Origin: Parastagonospora avenae f. sp. tritici 18332-5
Lineage: Eukaryota > Ascomycota > Dothideomycetes > Pleosporales > Phaeosphaeriaceae
Direction: 5' to 3'
DNA length: 64,000 nt
Assembly: GCA_022559985.1 (NCBI GenBank)
Contig: JAFJTR010000045.1
Span: 1-64,000, forward strand
Shown: positions 1 to 10,941 of the stretch, piece after piece
Numbering within the stretch: the first letter of the stretch is position 1
Layout of the letters: every line of letters begins with the position of its first letter
Program-made: the position numbers and the translations under genes
The notes under the pieces: generated by a model
What the model was told of the DNA's origin: nothing
The model's input: only the letters and a program-made list of their open reading frames with translations
Databases searched by the model: none

Positions 1-378
1 CCGGCCCTTCCGCCCAAAACCACCGCGCGCGGCCGCCAAATTAACGTCCCAAAGAAATTCAGATAGTGCAAAAGATGCGCAGGGTCCTATTTACTGCTAC
101 GCCATAAAACCTCATCATAAAACTATTTGTATGTGGCTCTACAGCCTCATTTTTGCTGTTGCTGAAATGTGATGGGGTGGCTCGCTACCTGAACTGGCTC
201 GTTACGCGCACGGGCACTCTAAGCCTCGGCTGCGCTAGTGAGGCGCGTACTGATGTCTCCACTTCACGGCGCGTCTTTCGCATTGTTCATCTCTGCTCGT
301 TCTATGTTTTTGATCAACTTCGAACTCTCTCTTGTCAAACGTCTAGCGACCCTATGGATATGCTGTCATATCATCTAC

Positions 379-1611
379 TTATAGCTTCGCGAACGCCAGC
401 TCCACCACGAATCCTACGACCATCCTGGCATGCTCTAGCATATGCAAAAAGTCCAACTTCTCAATCGTATCTTTCGCAGTGTGAACGTATGGTTTATCGT
501 TGACCGTACGCATCTCACCCTCAAAAATAAATGCGCTAGGACAGCCAGCCCTTGTCGCGCTCACACGGTCCGAACACCCATATCCACACACCGGGTCGCC
601 TGTCTCTGCATCGGTGTACGCTTCGATGACACGCCTCGTGAAGTTTGTGAGCGCCGTATCAGTGTAATCGGTTATGATGCCGAATTTTGGCATCATGTTC
701 TTGGAAGTGTAGCCCCCGGTATAACCTGTCATGTCTTGGTTCAACATAGCGGCGATGTCGTGACCTTCTTCAGCGTAGCTCCTGAAGACGTTGCCGGAAC
801 CCAGAAGACCGGCTTCTTCCGCGGCGTACCAATGGAACTCGATCGTCTGTTCCGCTTGTCCGCTGGCGATTGTGTCGTTGAGGAGCAGTATTCGGGATGC
901 TTCCAAGATGGTCATGCTCCCAGAACCATCATCGTCTGGCTGTGGTCAAACTGTGAATCGCAAGTAGCAGGGATGAACATCTGGCTTACCTGCACCGGGA
1001 GCTCTTGCAGTCGTTCGGTTCACCCCAGCTTGACCATTGATGCTATCTAGATGTGCTCCCACAATGATGGTCTTTGCGCTATTGACAGGTATTCTAGCGA
1101 TGATGGAGCTCTGTTGTTAAACGTGTTGAAAGACGAAGGCAGTGATTGGCGAGTCTGTTTCAACGTAGCTACCCAAAAGCCATTCAGCCGACAGATTCCC
1201 AGTCTTTGACTGGTAGTAGCGGTCGTTGAAGCTAGTGAAGATTTGGAGGTATTCTTCCATATTGACGATGTCAAATTTTGCGTTGAGCTCCCCAACAGTC
1301 GCCTTTTGCGCCAAATCTACGGGGTATGCGATTGCACCACCTGCAGATGCCCTTCCCGTACCGGGCCAGTCTGTGATGTCGACAAAGTCGACACCTTGCT
1401 GGTGAAGTATCAATCCAGTGCTCTTTTACATGACACCAGTTGGTGTTCTTGACAGACTTACGTCTTTCAAAGCGTTCTTTTCGGCCTCCGTCACGTGCCG
1501 GCTCTCTCACGGTGCGGTTTCGACGATGAAGGTTGCAGCTCTTCCTTCAGACGATGCATGTGGTCAGGCGATCGCTGTCGCAGCGAGAATAGCCCATAAA
1601 AGTTGCTGCAT
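379..1611 (-). pseudogene. M28 leucyl aminopeptidase with three in-frame stops
   Basis: The sequence encodes a secreted M28 zinc exopeptidase of the fungal leucine aminopeptidase (LapA/LAP1) type, which removes N-terminal residues from peptides outside the cell. Exons are 379-935, 990-1398 and 1462-1611; both introns are GT-AG and keep frame. All five expected zinc-ligand contexts are present: VGAHLDS, PGADDDGSG, AAEEAGLLGS, NQDMTGY and VHTAKDT. The start at 1611 gives a hydrophobic signal sequence (MQQLLWAILAATAIA). The frame is broken by TGA at 1564-1566 and 1507-1509 and by TAA at 1117-1119. All three could come from a single C-to-T change (CGA or CAA). The C-terminus (VVGFVVELAFAKL) is intact. 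I therefore call a recent pseudogene; sequencing error is less likely given three separate stops. Family assignment is confident and inactivation is likely. Confidence 0.8.
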
Positions 1612-2313
1612 GTCAACTAACCAGGAAATATCCAACTTGAAAACATGAACAGGCAACAAAAGCAGCTGAGAACTAGCGATCACACTTGATGTAAGGGTGG
1701 CTGGCGATTGCACGATACTGAGCCTATCAGGAGCATTGCGTGATCAAAACTTCGTGCGACGTGCACAACGTTTCGTACCTAGCACCGCTACCGACGGCAT
1801 GTTTCTGGCCGAGCTGGTATATTGCGAACACATGGCTAAGGCTCCAATCGCGCTCGAAGTTGATTTCGTCTGACTTCGTCCACGCAAGCTCCGGCACTTC
1901 TGCTTGTCCCCGGTTCCTCGGCGCATGCAAGGCAGTCGCTGCAGGATGTACCGCATATCAATCGCATTGCATCCTACTGAATCAGATCTTCTGAGACAAT
2001 GCGCAGAAGAACTTGAGATGGGGTAAATGATACGTTCAGCGATGCGGCCTGTTGAGTAGTCCTGTGCCGTTCTGCGCTAGCCCCTGTTTAGCGAGGGCCT
2101 CGAATATTCGACCGCTGATGCCTCCGCACCTTGCTCCACCTCGCCCATCTATAAACGCCAAGAAAACGTAGCTGCATCTGAAGCTGTATGACCTTGAAGC
2201 GCGTCGCATCTCTAGTAAGCCGGGATAGTTCTTTTCGGCAAGCTTTCGCACTATAGGTTGCACTATATATGCCGGCGCGGATTCAGCCACGAACATTAGG
2301 ACGCGCATACACC
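1612..2313. other. Intergenic, no supported gene
   Basis: Short ORFs exist on both strands, including one of 67 codons on the minus strand at 1727-1930. None has a recognisable domain. The 3' part is presumably the promoter of the first DUF7918-like copy. Confidence 0.5.
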
Positions 2314-3471
2314 ATGGCCATTTCCAACGAGACGCCCGGTCTACCAGCTGAAATTCTCGTCGACGGGCGACCATTACCTGAGTACGAGGACGATGAGGCC
2401 GAGTTGAACACAGTCACAACATACATTGAAGCATCCTCAGACAAAGAGTTTGCTTTGAGATGGGATTTCGCACACCCCTTTCCTGAACAGTATGGAGTGG
2501 AGATGCGGGTTTCGATCGATGGCGCAGACTATCGCATTAACATCAAGGAGGCCGATAAGCTCTACAAACGGGGCGGACACACCAAGACAGGGGTTGGGCA
2601 CAAGAAACGCAGTCAATGCTTTCGACGAAATTATCGCTTCACTGCCTTGAACATAGGTCAAGCTCAAATGCTCACACAGATTACATATACACTGATATCA
2701 ATGTAGTTGAGGAAGTTCCTGGAACTGTGAACGCTCGACAGCTCAAACAAGATCTTGAGTCGAAGGGAAACATTCACATGGAGTTTCGTTTCATCTCGAA
2801 CATGCGAGAGTCAAACGGAGACCACCGGAGCAACAAAGAGACTGTCCTACGGCCCATGGGCGCGATTCCGGAGAAAGCATTGAAGGGCGACGCGAGATCA
2901 CATCAAACCACGTGCGTTCCTTGTACCAAAGGGATCATGAGCATCGCTAATTCAAATGTAGGTTAGGAGAACCCCGTCCTGCCCGTACCCGAAGAACACA
3001 ACAGGAGTACGACTATGTCGACACAGGACCTTTCGCCATATTTGTCTTTAAGTACCGCTCGCGAGGTAAGTCAAAGCTGCGTTGTTCCATCTACATCTGC
3101 TGACTGCTTTCGCGCAACAGCATCTCTCAAGGCCCTGCGCATCATCAATGATGCAGAAGATGTGGATGCACGGTCTTTGGACGATATACCAGAAGACTCA
3201 ATGAATGAAGATCAGTTGAGGGAAGCACTTAGACGTGCTAGAAGGTTATGACTCAGGCCCTTTGTAATTCTTCCTCGGTGTACTGACCGTGTCGCAGCAA
3301 GACGCAGACGGTCGTAGGATCAAGCAAGAGGCCCATGCCTCGCGGAGGGTCAAGCGAGAACGCACAGAGATAGTGACTCTAGCAGATGATGACAATGACG
3401 AAGTCACCATTGTCGAATCGAGATCTCGTAAACGTCCGCGTGGCGAGCCAGAGGTAATTGTGCTGGACTAA
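2314..3471 (+). pseudogene. DUF7918-like protein, tandem copy 1 (frameshifted)
   Basis: This is a fungal nuclear-type protein of unknown function that I assign to the DUF7918 family from its layout. The N-terminus holds a PGLxxEILVDGRPLPEY motif followed by a TYIEA segment. The middle has a PEKALKGDARSH motif. Next come FVFKYRS and LKALRII, then an acidic MNEDQLREALRRA helix and a basic tail ending in EVIVLD. Introns are inferred at 2912-2961, 3066-3120 and 3245-3297, all GT-AG and frame-keeping. Between about 2655 and 2690 the family-like sequence jumps from the frame of RNYRFTALNI to the frame of INVVEEVPG, and no plausible intron lies between, so I call a frameshift. Everything downstream is still family-like, so the lesion looks young. 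Start chosen: the ATG matching MAIxxxxPGL of copy 3. Confidence 0.65.
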
Positions 3472-3839
3472 CCTTGATCCTCAGCTCAACCAGAGCAATG
3501 TGTTCAGAAGTCAGTTCACCACCTTGCTCGGCCTTGACGTCTTGTGTCGACGACCTTCATGTTGCGGTAAAGACAAGGCGTTCTAACGCCTTTATTGTAG
3601 CCAAAAGTTATCTTGCACGATGGTCCGACATTCCATAAATTTGAGCTTGCTACTGTCACTCACTCACGTTACGACCATATTTCTACTTCCAATCTCACTT
3701 CAATCTTACCACTGCCGGCGTCTTTCGCTGTCCTGCTAGCGGATTAGCAGCCCTGCGGCTGGATACAGGAAACCGTTTCTCATCCACCGTCCTCCTTCTC
3801 CTCTTCTGACAACTACCCAGCTCGACAAATCATCCACAC

Positions 3840-5201
3840 ATGCTCATCATCGTCATCCCTCCGTCATGCCCCGGGCTCAACGTCGAGATCCTGGTCGATG
3901 GCCAGCCGCTCCAAGAATACGACGACATCGATGAAGGCCTATTCCACCTAACACCGTCACAAAATACATCGAAGCCTGCTCTGATGTGAGCTTCTCTGTC
4001 AGAGCCCGGTTCGACAATAACTTTCCATTTCCGGTCGGTCATGTTCGGTTCAAGACCTCGTTGGATCAACAACACACCGTGGGGAACCTCATACCTGCTC
4101 AAACCCTCTTCCATCCCGAGGGCACAATCAGTGAAGGGTGCGTATCTCACATTGGTCGTGAAACTGATGCCCTTTACAAGTGTCGTTTCGTCGCTCTCGA
4201 TTTAGGTATGTTATCTTTTCATCATGCCATTCGCTGCAGACCATCACCACGAAGAGATTCTTACTACTTCCAGTTGAATCCGACGATGCTCAAGTAGCAG
4301 ATGGGTTGGCGGAAGACATTCAGGCGATGTGAATCATCACTGCTGAACTACAATTTTATCGCACGGCCCGCTTGGGTCAGCCACACCTCACTGTCTTAGC
4401 CGAAAAAACATTTGGTGAAATATCTAGGAAGGCTTTCAAGGGTGAGCCCAAGTCACATCATGGAGTGTAAGCTTCAGTACAGGACTGATAGCAGAAGGCT
4501 GAAGAGACCAAGATGTACTAACGTATGACAGTCTGGATCTGGGCGTATGCAGGATGACGGGCGGATACTTCAAGTTAGACTTAATTGGAAACTGTCCTTT
4601 AATCATAGGGAACTTTCAGTACCGATCTCTAGGTGTATACCCTCTAGCCTCTAACATTCTTTAAGTCTGATGACCTTCACTACGCAGAGGTTCTTCAAGC
4701 ACTTCGTATCATTCCCGCGCACCGACTCCACTCCCGCTCGAAGAGAGTTCCGAGGAAGACCTCACCCCAGATGAGCTCCGCCAAGTTGTGCGCCTACTCA
4801 TGTCAGATATGAGTGAGACTGAGCTGAAACACAGGCTCGGCTAGAATAACGATGCATGGAATGGACTGTGCGGCTGGTCGCACAAGGGCGGGGATAAAAC
4901 CACCTGTTCATAGATCAGACGAGCGACGGAGGATAATCAATCACTTCAATCGTCAACATCATCAAGAACCCTTTGAATCTCAAAACTCAAGGTAAACATC
5001 TCCGCGAGAATGTGTTTATCATGGTACTAAAATCCCAAGGATCGCGATGCAGCCGCTCTCAAGATCAAGCAGGAAGCCAGCAGCAAGCGCAGCCGGTCCC
5101 ATTCCGCTGAGACTGCGGGCGAGGACGACGTCGTGATCGTCGATGGCCCGAGCCACAAGCGTCGCCGTGGTGGGAACAAGGAGATCATTATACTGAACTG
5201 A
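3840..5201 (+). pseudogene. DUF7918-like protein, tandem copy 2 (degenerate)
   Basis: Second member of the tandem family. The N-terminus (PGLNVEILVDGQPLQEY) shifts frame near 3935-3945 before NTVTKYIEACSD. Later family-like pieces are DDAQVADGLAEDIQAM, KAFKGEPKSHH, FQYRSLEVLQALRIIP, LTPDELRQVVRLLMSDM and a tail ending in EIIILN. A TGA at 4330-4332 interrupts the middle segment, and another shift lies between LRIIP and PLEESSEEDLTPDEL near 4715-4730. Introns can be guessed near 4206-4256, 4469-4531 and 4631-4686. With at least two shifts and one stop this is the most decayed of the three copies. The tail is in frame with an acidic VVIVDG patch just before the last motif. Confidence 0.6.
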
Positions 5202-5850
5202 GCATGCGCATTTCCTCTTAGGCAGTGCATGCATACTCTCGGAGGAGATATGGACTGGATACATGATGCAAACAATGGGGTCTCCCCTTCGCTATCTGAA
5301 GCAGGTTCATGTCCATTCGAACCATGCAGATAGTGGACAGTACTCAAACTAAACATGTTGAGTCTTTCACTTGTATCTCTTCGATATTGTGCTTTCTCTG
5401 AAACGTGTTTATGGGCACATCTGCTGCACACTGGCCGTTGATATCTGCCGAGATCATCTTCACATGGTGTCACTTCCGACTGAAGCAGCTCAAGTGTTCT
5501 TGCCAAAGTATGAGGTCTCGGCCGGCAACTTACATGCCTGCTCCAGCGCATCTTCACTCTCTCTTACTTCTTCCACTCCGCAAGACTTGTTTGCACGTCG
5601 GAGGCATACTACAAAGTCTACAATGCGCCTTTTTCGACACAGGATGTTTCACGAGTCTCGCGCATGCGCTCAATTCCTTCTCTGCCGCTCTTCGAACCTC
5701 TCTCACCTCTAATCTTTGTCGTAAATGATCCTCGGATGCCTTTATCTTCAGTACTGAGGTGGCGCTAGCTTCGCTTCTTACATACATGAAACTCCAATAC
5801 CAAAACCCTTCTTTCTACCACACATCTTTTCTTGTTATCAATCCACCGCC

Positions 5851-7068
5851 ATGGCCATTCACAAAGATAATCCCGGTCTTACGATTAAGATCATGGCCAA
5901 CGGCAAACCCCTTCGAGAGTACGGCAATGCCTCAGAGAAGACAGGCTCTGATGAGGTCACGAAGTACATCGAGGCACAATCTGGTGTGGAGTTCATGATC
6001 CGCTACAAGTTGTCGCGCCCTTTTCCGATAAGAAAGATGTTGGTTGCAATTTCTTTGTAGATGGTAAGCCTGCCGACACATGCTTCTTCGAAGGAAGTGA
6101 TCCTTTGAAGCCGGGTCCTTATTTTACTGAGGGTGTTGAAGTTGAAATTGCTTCAGGTTGGGTCTTGCAGCACTTTGCCTTAGCCGATGCCTCCAGTAAG
6201 TCTCGCAATTTTTTTTCACGTGACGAGCAGAGCGTATGTACATGCACTGGTAAAGGAAGTCGAGGATAGCGGCGTCTGTGAATCGTGGGATCATCTAGAA
6301 AACGGCATGGCCCTTGGAATCATCAAAATCATCATGGAGTCTGGTTTTTCCGGCGCAGAAGACCCGGCCTTTATTCCATACGAAAGCCTTTCAACGCATG
6401 TTGTCTGTTCGGATAGCGCGCTGAAAGTTCAAGCTATATCTCATCACATCGAGTAAGTCTCGCGTATCAATGACGATGTATAGTCTCGACTAACAGGCTT
6501 TTTCCAAAGTCATGGTGCAGAGCACAAAATCAAGTCTCCAGAATCCATAATTAAATGGAAAGCCGACCAGCCTTTTGCTGTCCTTCCGTTACATAGCTAA
6601 TTGATTTCGCAGCGGCACTCAAATCGCTCGGTACCGTATCGCGCACCCCAAGTCCCTCACCAGCTCCAGCATCGTCTCCTGCTCCGCAAGTTTCGACACC
6701 TCGGCATACACCAGCTCCACTAGTATCTTCCGTGCTTCCAGCACCAGTATCCAGACAGCAGACTGTCACGCCCATCGCATCCGCCCAGTATGCCGGTCTG
6801 AGCTCTGAGGAAGTCATCGCCATGATCACGATCTACCGTGGCCATGACTCCGGGCTTGCCGGTCAGAGCACGAAAAGCCTACTCGGTTCGCTCATGTATT
6901 ACGAGGTACGTGTCTCACGTTTCGAGGGTTGCGACATCGCTAATCGTCGGTAGACCAAGGACAATACTGAGAGAAGTGTTCGTGTCAAGCGCGAGAGGAG
7001 TGAACGGCGGCGGAAGAAAAAGAGAGAAGAGAAAGAAGGAGGGTGAGGTCATTGTTTTGGATGACTGA
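5851..7068 (+). pseudogene. DUF7918-like protein, tandem copy 3 (frameshifted)
   Basis: Third tandem member, starting MAIHKDNPGLTIKIMANG and continuing with EVTKYIEAQSGVEF. At about 6026 the frame changes from SRPFP to DKKDVGCNFFVDGK, as if one base were lost after CCTTTTCC. Later in-frame blocks are EDSGVCESWDHLENG (after an intron at about 6195-6257) and AALKSLGTVSRTPSPSP. The latter starts a proline/serine-rich stretch not seen in copies 1 and 2. A further frame change occurs near 6580-6610. The basic tail changes frame inside an A-rich run near 7015 before ending in EVIVLDD. Because all three copies are broken at different places, the family seems to be decaying in this strain. Assembly homopolymer errors could explain the last shift but not all of them. 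Confidence 0.6.
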
Positions 7069-7476
7069 CGCATGCGAGATACGGTAGGCGAATGGCTCCG
7101 GATAGTCGAGATTTGGAAAAGCATGTGCTGTTCGTGACATACGAAGGTATGACACCGTCAATTTGAGAGAGGTGCAAAATGTTGGATGTGGGAGCACAGT
7201 GTAGGTATGAAGGAGGAAGAAGGTTGTTGTATTGAGAGAGCGAAAGAGAGCGATTATATACACAACCAGATGAGTAATCAAGTGACTAACAGAGTCACGT
7301 GAGATACAGTTCACAGTGTACCGTGTGAACTGAGGTGCCAGGCTGACACAAAAGCTTCAATGCAAGCTTCTACGATCACCACACTAGAAGCTACATCACA
7401 TGATAGCAGAGATATGAATCTAGACACATTTCAACCTGACAGCCCTCTTTGTCACACTCTCTCTTCTTCTCCCGCT

Positions 7477-8683
7477 CTACCACCTCCCCAACCCTGCCGT
7501 CGGCTCCGCATAAACACTGCTCCAACTTGCCTCATACGTACTCGTCCCCACTACCGTCTGACTCTTTACATCCTCAAAGCTCGCACTTGTAACCACACTA
7601 CTCACAATCCATGTACTCCACGGCACATGCGTCGTCACGCCCGTCGGCGCACCCACACTCACACTCGTCGTGCTCGGCCATGCGCCGCTCCACACCGTCG
7701 GGCCAGGGATAATGTAGTCGGTTACGCAGGGCGTGGTAGATGTTTTTGCGAGGCGAGTTTCGGTGGAGCAGTATACCTTCTCGTGATTAGTAAATGTTGA
7801 CGCAAGAAGAGAAAGAGATGCCTTACGTTGTGAACAACACCCTCGTCCCCGTACCCATACGCCCCGGGAAACCCCACTCCATCACTCGGCAACGCCACAT
7901 CCCCATCACCCCTAACTTCAATCTGCACGCAATCAGGATAAAACTGCGCGCCGCGCCGCGGATTCACGATGTAGCTGACGTCACCTTCGTGTAGGGCGAT
8001 CATCTCGGCGCGGATGAGGTAAGGCCCGGGTTTGAGACCCGCGGGGATGCGCATGTTCATGTGTCCGTAGTGCGCGCGGATATCGGATGTTGTGGACCAG
8101 AGCCCGGGTTGGGGGAAAGGGAGGAGGGTTTTGCCCGAGTGCCAGAGTTTGATGAAGGAGGAGGGCGTAGGTGGGTCGGGGGAGATGTAGATTAGTGATG
8201 GGCCTGAGGGGAGTTAGGAAGACACCATTGTGAGTGGAGGATAGAGGTGTTACCGTGATGGCTGTCGGCGATGATGTCGTCTGTGTCGTTGCGGTAGTCG
8301 TGGTGCCTGCTTCGTCAACGTTTGTTTGGCAGGAGTGGTGAAGTGCGTACCAGTCAAACGTCAGATTATCGCCAGGCATGACTTTGATGGTTTCAGAAGC
8401 TTGAAAGTCCCCCATGACATTGCATCGCATGTCGATGGAGGTCAAGTCTTTCACTGGGCCGTTGTTGTATCCGCCTTTACCGGGCGCGCCATTGTAGGCT
8501 GGGGTTCGAATGCCCTTGCCGGTTCCTTGGTCGACGCCATTGACGTACACGCCCTTTATGATCTAGTCAGGAATTTGTAATTGGATGGAGACATGCTGAA
8601 CTTGCCCAGATGTAGGTATGCGCTGCGGCTTGACTGGCGAGAAGCGAGATGGCAATGGCTAGAAGGCGAGCCATGATAGTCAT
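7477..8683 (-). CDS. AA9 lytic polysaccharide monooxygenase (GH61-type)
   Basis: This is a secreted copper enzyme that oxidatively cleaves cellulose or related beta-glucans. Five exons (7477-7776, 7827-8203, 8254-8306, 8351-8553, 8606-8683) give 336 residues in frame. The signal peptide (MTIMARLLAIAISLLASQAAA) ends just before HTYIW, so the mature protein begins with the copper-ligand histidine. Other AA9 hallmarks are GVYVNGVDQG, NGPVKDLTS, MRCNV, the second histidine in ADSHHGPSLIYIS, the motif PAGLKPGPYLIRAEMIALHE, the axial tyrosine in GAQFYPDCVQIEV, and PGPTVWSG. A Ser/Thr-rich tail of about 60 residues follows and there is no CBM1. The first intron (8554-8605) needs a GC donor (gcaagt); it restores the expected W-GVYVNG join. 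An alternative in-frame ATG lies at 8674. No frame damage is seen. Confidence 0.9.
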
Positions 8684-9244
8684 AGGCAAGGACAGAAAAC
8701 AGGGATGAAGTTGGACTGCAAGTGCATCCTGGAAGGCATGGTGAGCAACTTATGTATGGTGATCTAGGTAGGTTGTGGTGGAGTACCTCACGCTCGCAGC
8801 CCACAGTAGTGGGTGTATTGCGTGCATATACCCGACTTCCCCCATAGTGTCAATATATGCGCCAAATGGGCAGACAGCACGCAAGAACGCGAACGTGAAC
8901 TATACAGCGGGATGGTCGGTCATGGGTCCGAGTTTGCGTTCCCGGGGACTGCAGGCTGGGGCTCTTGAACGTGTTGTGGGACGTGTGTGATAGGATGGAG
9001 CCTGCTCCGCGGCCAAGATGGGAGCGGCTCAGATATCGATAATGAACAAGATTTACCGATCATGTTATTCCGTGCATATACGAGCATCTACAAGGTTAAT
9101 CAAAGGTAGAATATCAATCGATGGACTTCCTTTTACTGACAAGCTGACAAGCTGAGAAATTGAGAAATGCGGGACGGGACGTCCGAGGAGCGCAAATCGA
9201 ACATGGTTCCGAACGCATCTCTCATGTGATTGAAGTGCCAAAGA

Positions 9245-10026
9245 TCAAAGGCGGGACTTTTGAGTGACGGAGAAGCCGTGATGAACAGCGGGAGAAGCCT
9301 CGTTCTTACTTTCCCTTCTCTCAACCTCTCTCCAAATCCTCACCAGGGGCCCATCCACCCCATATACCGGATCCTGCTCTGGCACGCCCACAGCCCTAAT
9401 CTCCTTCTTCAGGTTCTCAACCTCTTCTTCGCCCCTGCAGTACAAATTGCGCCACTTGGGTGCGGTCTATCGAACGTCAGCAGCCTCCTCACATATTTCG
9501 ATGTTTGTACGTACCTCAGGATAAACACCAATGTACCTGTATCCGCCTTCGCTCGTCAGGCTGCGATGTGACACACCGGCAGGCACGACAACGACGTCGC
9601 CTATGCTCACGTCGAATTCAACGCCTCCTTCACCTTCGACACCGTCGAGAGGTCTGGGGCGGCCGAGAACGAGGCGGGATGAGCCTTGTATGATGGCTTC
9701 ACGACTTGCGCATTAGTCGAAGAACACGGAAGTGCAGTAACGAGTAAGTAGGGAGTGTATACCATAACATTCATGTGTATTCGGATGGAAATGGGCGTTT
9801 GTTATCATGCCCCATTCGCCCTGTCATGAAGTGTGAATACAGCGGTGCGTCAGGAAGGAGTTGAGCATACACGTTTCTCCCAGCCATGGCTTTCGCAGAG
9901 CTGTTTTGCTGACTCTGAAGTGTGTGGGGTGGGAAGGACGTTGCGGTAGACGAGAGCGGGGAGGGGATTGTTGGGGACGTTGTTAGTTGGTGGGAGAGGG
10001 TATTGTTCTGGGTCTGTGATAGTCAT
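9245..10026 (-). CDS. YjlB-like cupin domain protein
   Basis: A single-domain RmlC-type cupin of 205 residues resembling bacterial YjlB and its fungal relatives; the substrate is unknown. Exons are 9245-9466, 9515-9696, 9763-9820 and 9871-10026; all three introns are GT-AG and the total length is a multiple of three. The N-terminus carries NVPNNPLPALVYRNVLPTP. The first cupin metal motif is visible as NAHFHPNTHECY (two histidines spaced HFH, then H and E). GDVVVVPAGVSHRSL forms the second motif with the C-terminal histidine. The end has DPVYGVDGPLVRIWRE, also typical of the family. No signal peptide is visible, so it is probably cytosolic. It is convergent with nothing nearby, and its upstream region leads to SEC23 on the other strand. 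Confidence 0.85.
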
Positions 10027-10941
10027 GATGGTGATGGAAGAGAGACGCGAGTTGGAGGAAATGTTTTATTGCGAATGCTGAATGCTATTCAAGATGTAGT
10101 CCATTGATGTCGTGAGCCCAAGGACGGTGAGATGCCCCACCAAAATGACGTGGGGAAGAGCCGGGAAGGTGCGACGGTCGCAATTGCCTTTACTGGCATG
10201 CGAAGCCGTAACGTGATCACATGATGATCTATTGCACACGTTACCTGGGTACCTAGGGCGAAGGATCTATGGACGTATAAAGTTTTGCGGTTGATGGCTA
10301 ATGGACAAGAGGCAACCAGATGTCGTTTCCCCGAAGGTTCATTGTCCACAAAGCTCGATGCGCACGCGGTCAAATGGCTGCACGCTACTCCAAAATTGAA
10401 CGTGTGCTGAAAACTGCATCGATAAACGCGCGAATGTATGTGACCTCTGCTGATTCCCAATCTCTCAGTGTACTCGGAACGAGTGTATCCAGATCGGGCG
10501 CCCAGCCATGGGCCAGTTCTCCTCTACGCGCAGCGCGAAAACAGGCTCGTCATTGAAGAATCGAGTCTGCCGTTAAGTAGTGTTTGTTGTGCTGGCGGTG
10601 ATGAGAGAAGAAGAGAGGGGCGTGAAAATCGAGAGTTTTGAGGAGATTCGGAGCTTGGGCGCCGCGCTAGTCTCGATTGGGTCGCTAGCGCAAGGAATGT
10701 TGGACCTTGGAATCTGGCCGCAACTGAGCGCCGCGACAACGTACCGACTTCATTCACAGCTGCAGCCTTGAGAGAAGAGTGGTAGCGGACACGTTGTCGA
10801 TTGCGTGCCTTCCTCTATTATCTCGCGCCTTCCCTTCTGTCCTCGCGACCTCCCTCACCGCCCCGCCAATTCCGTCCGTGGGCGCAGACTATCCCACCAG
10901 CATCGCCCACCACCGCCAACCCTCCCTAATAACAACACAAG
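10027..10941. other. Divergent upstream region between cupin gene and SEC23
   Basis: 915 bp without a supported gene. It should contain both promoters. A pyrimidine-rich stretch lies just before the SEC23 start (about 10800-10930), as is common at fungal transcription starts. Confidence 0.5.

Noticed and set aside
1..378. Possible contig-end or subtelomeric sequence at the left edge
   Set aside because: No telomere repeats or known subtelomeric features are visible; only the nearby decayed genes hint at it.
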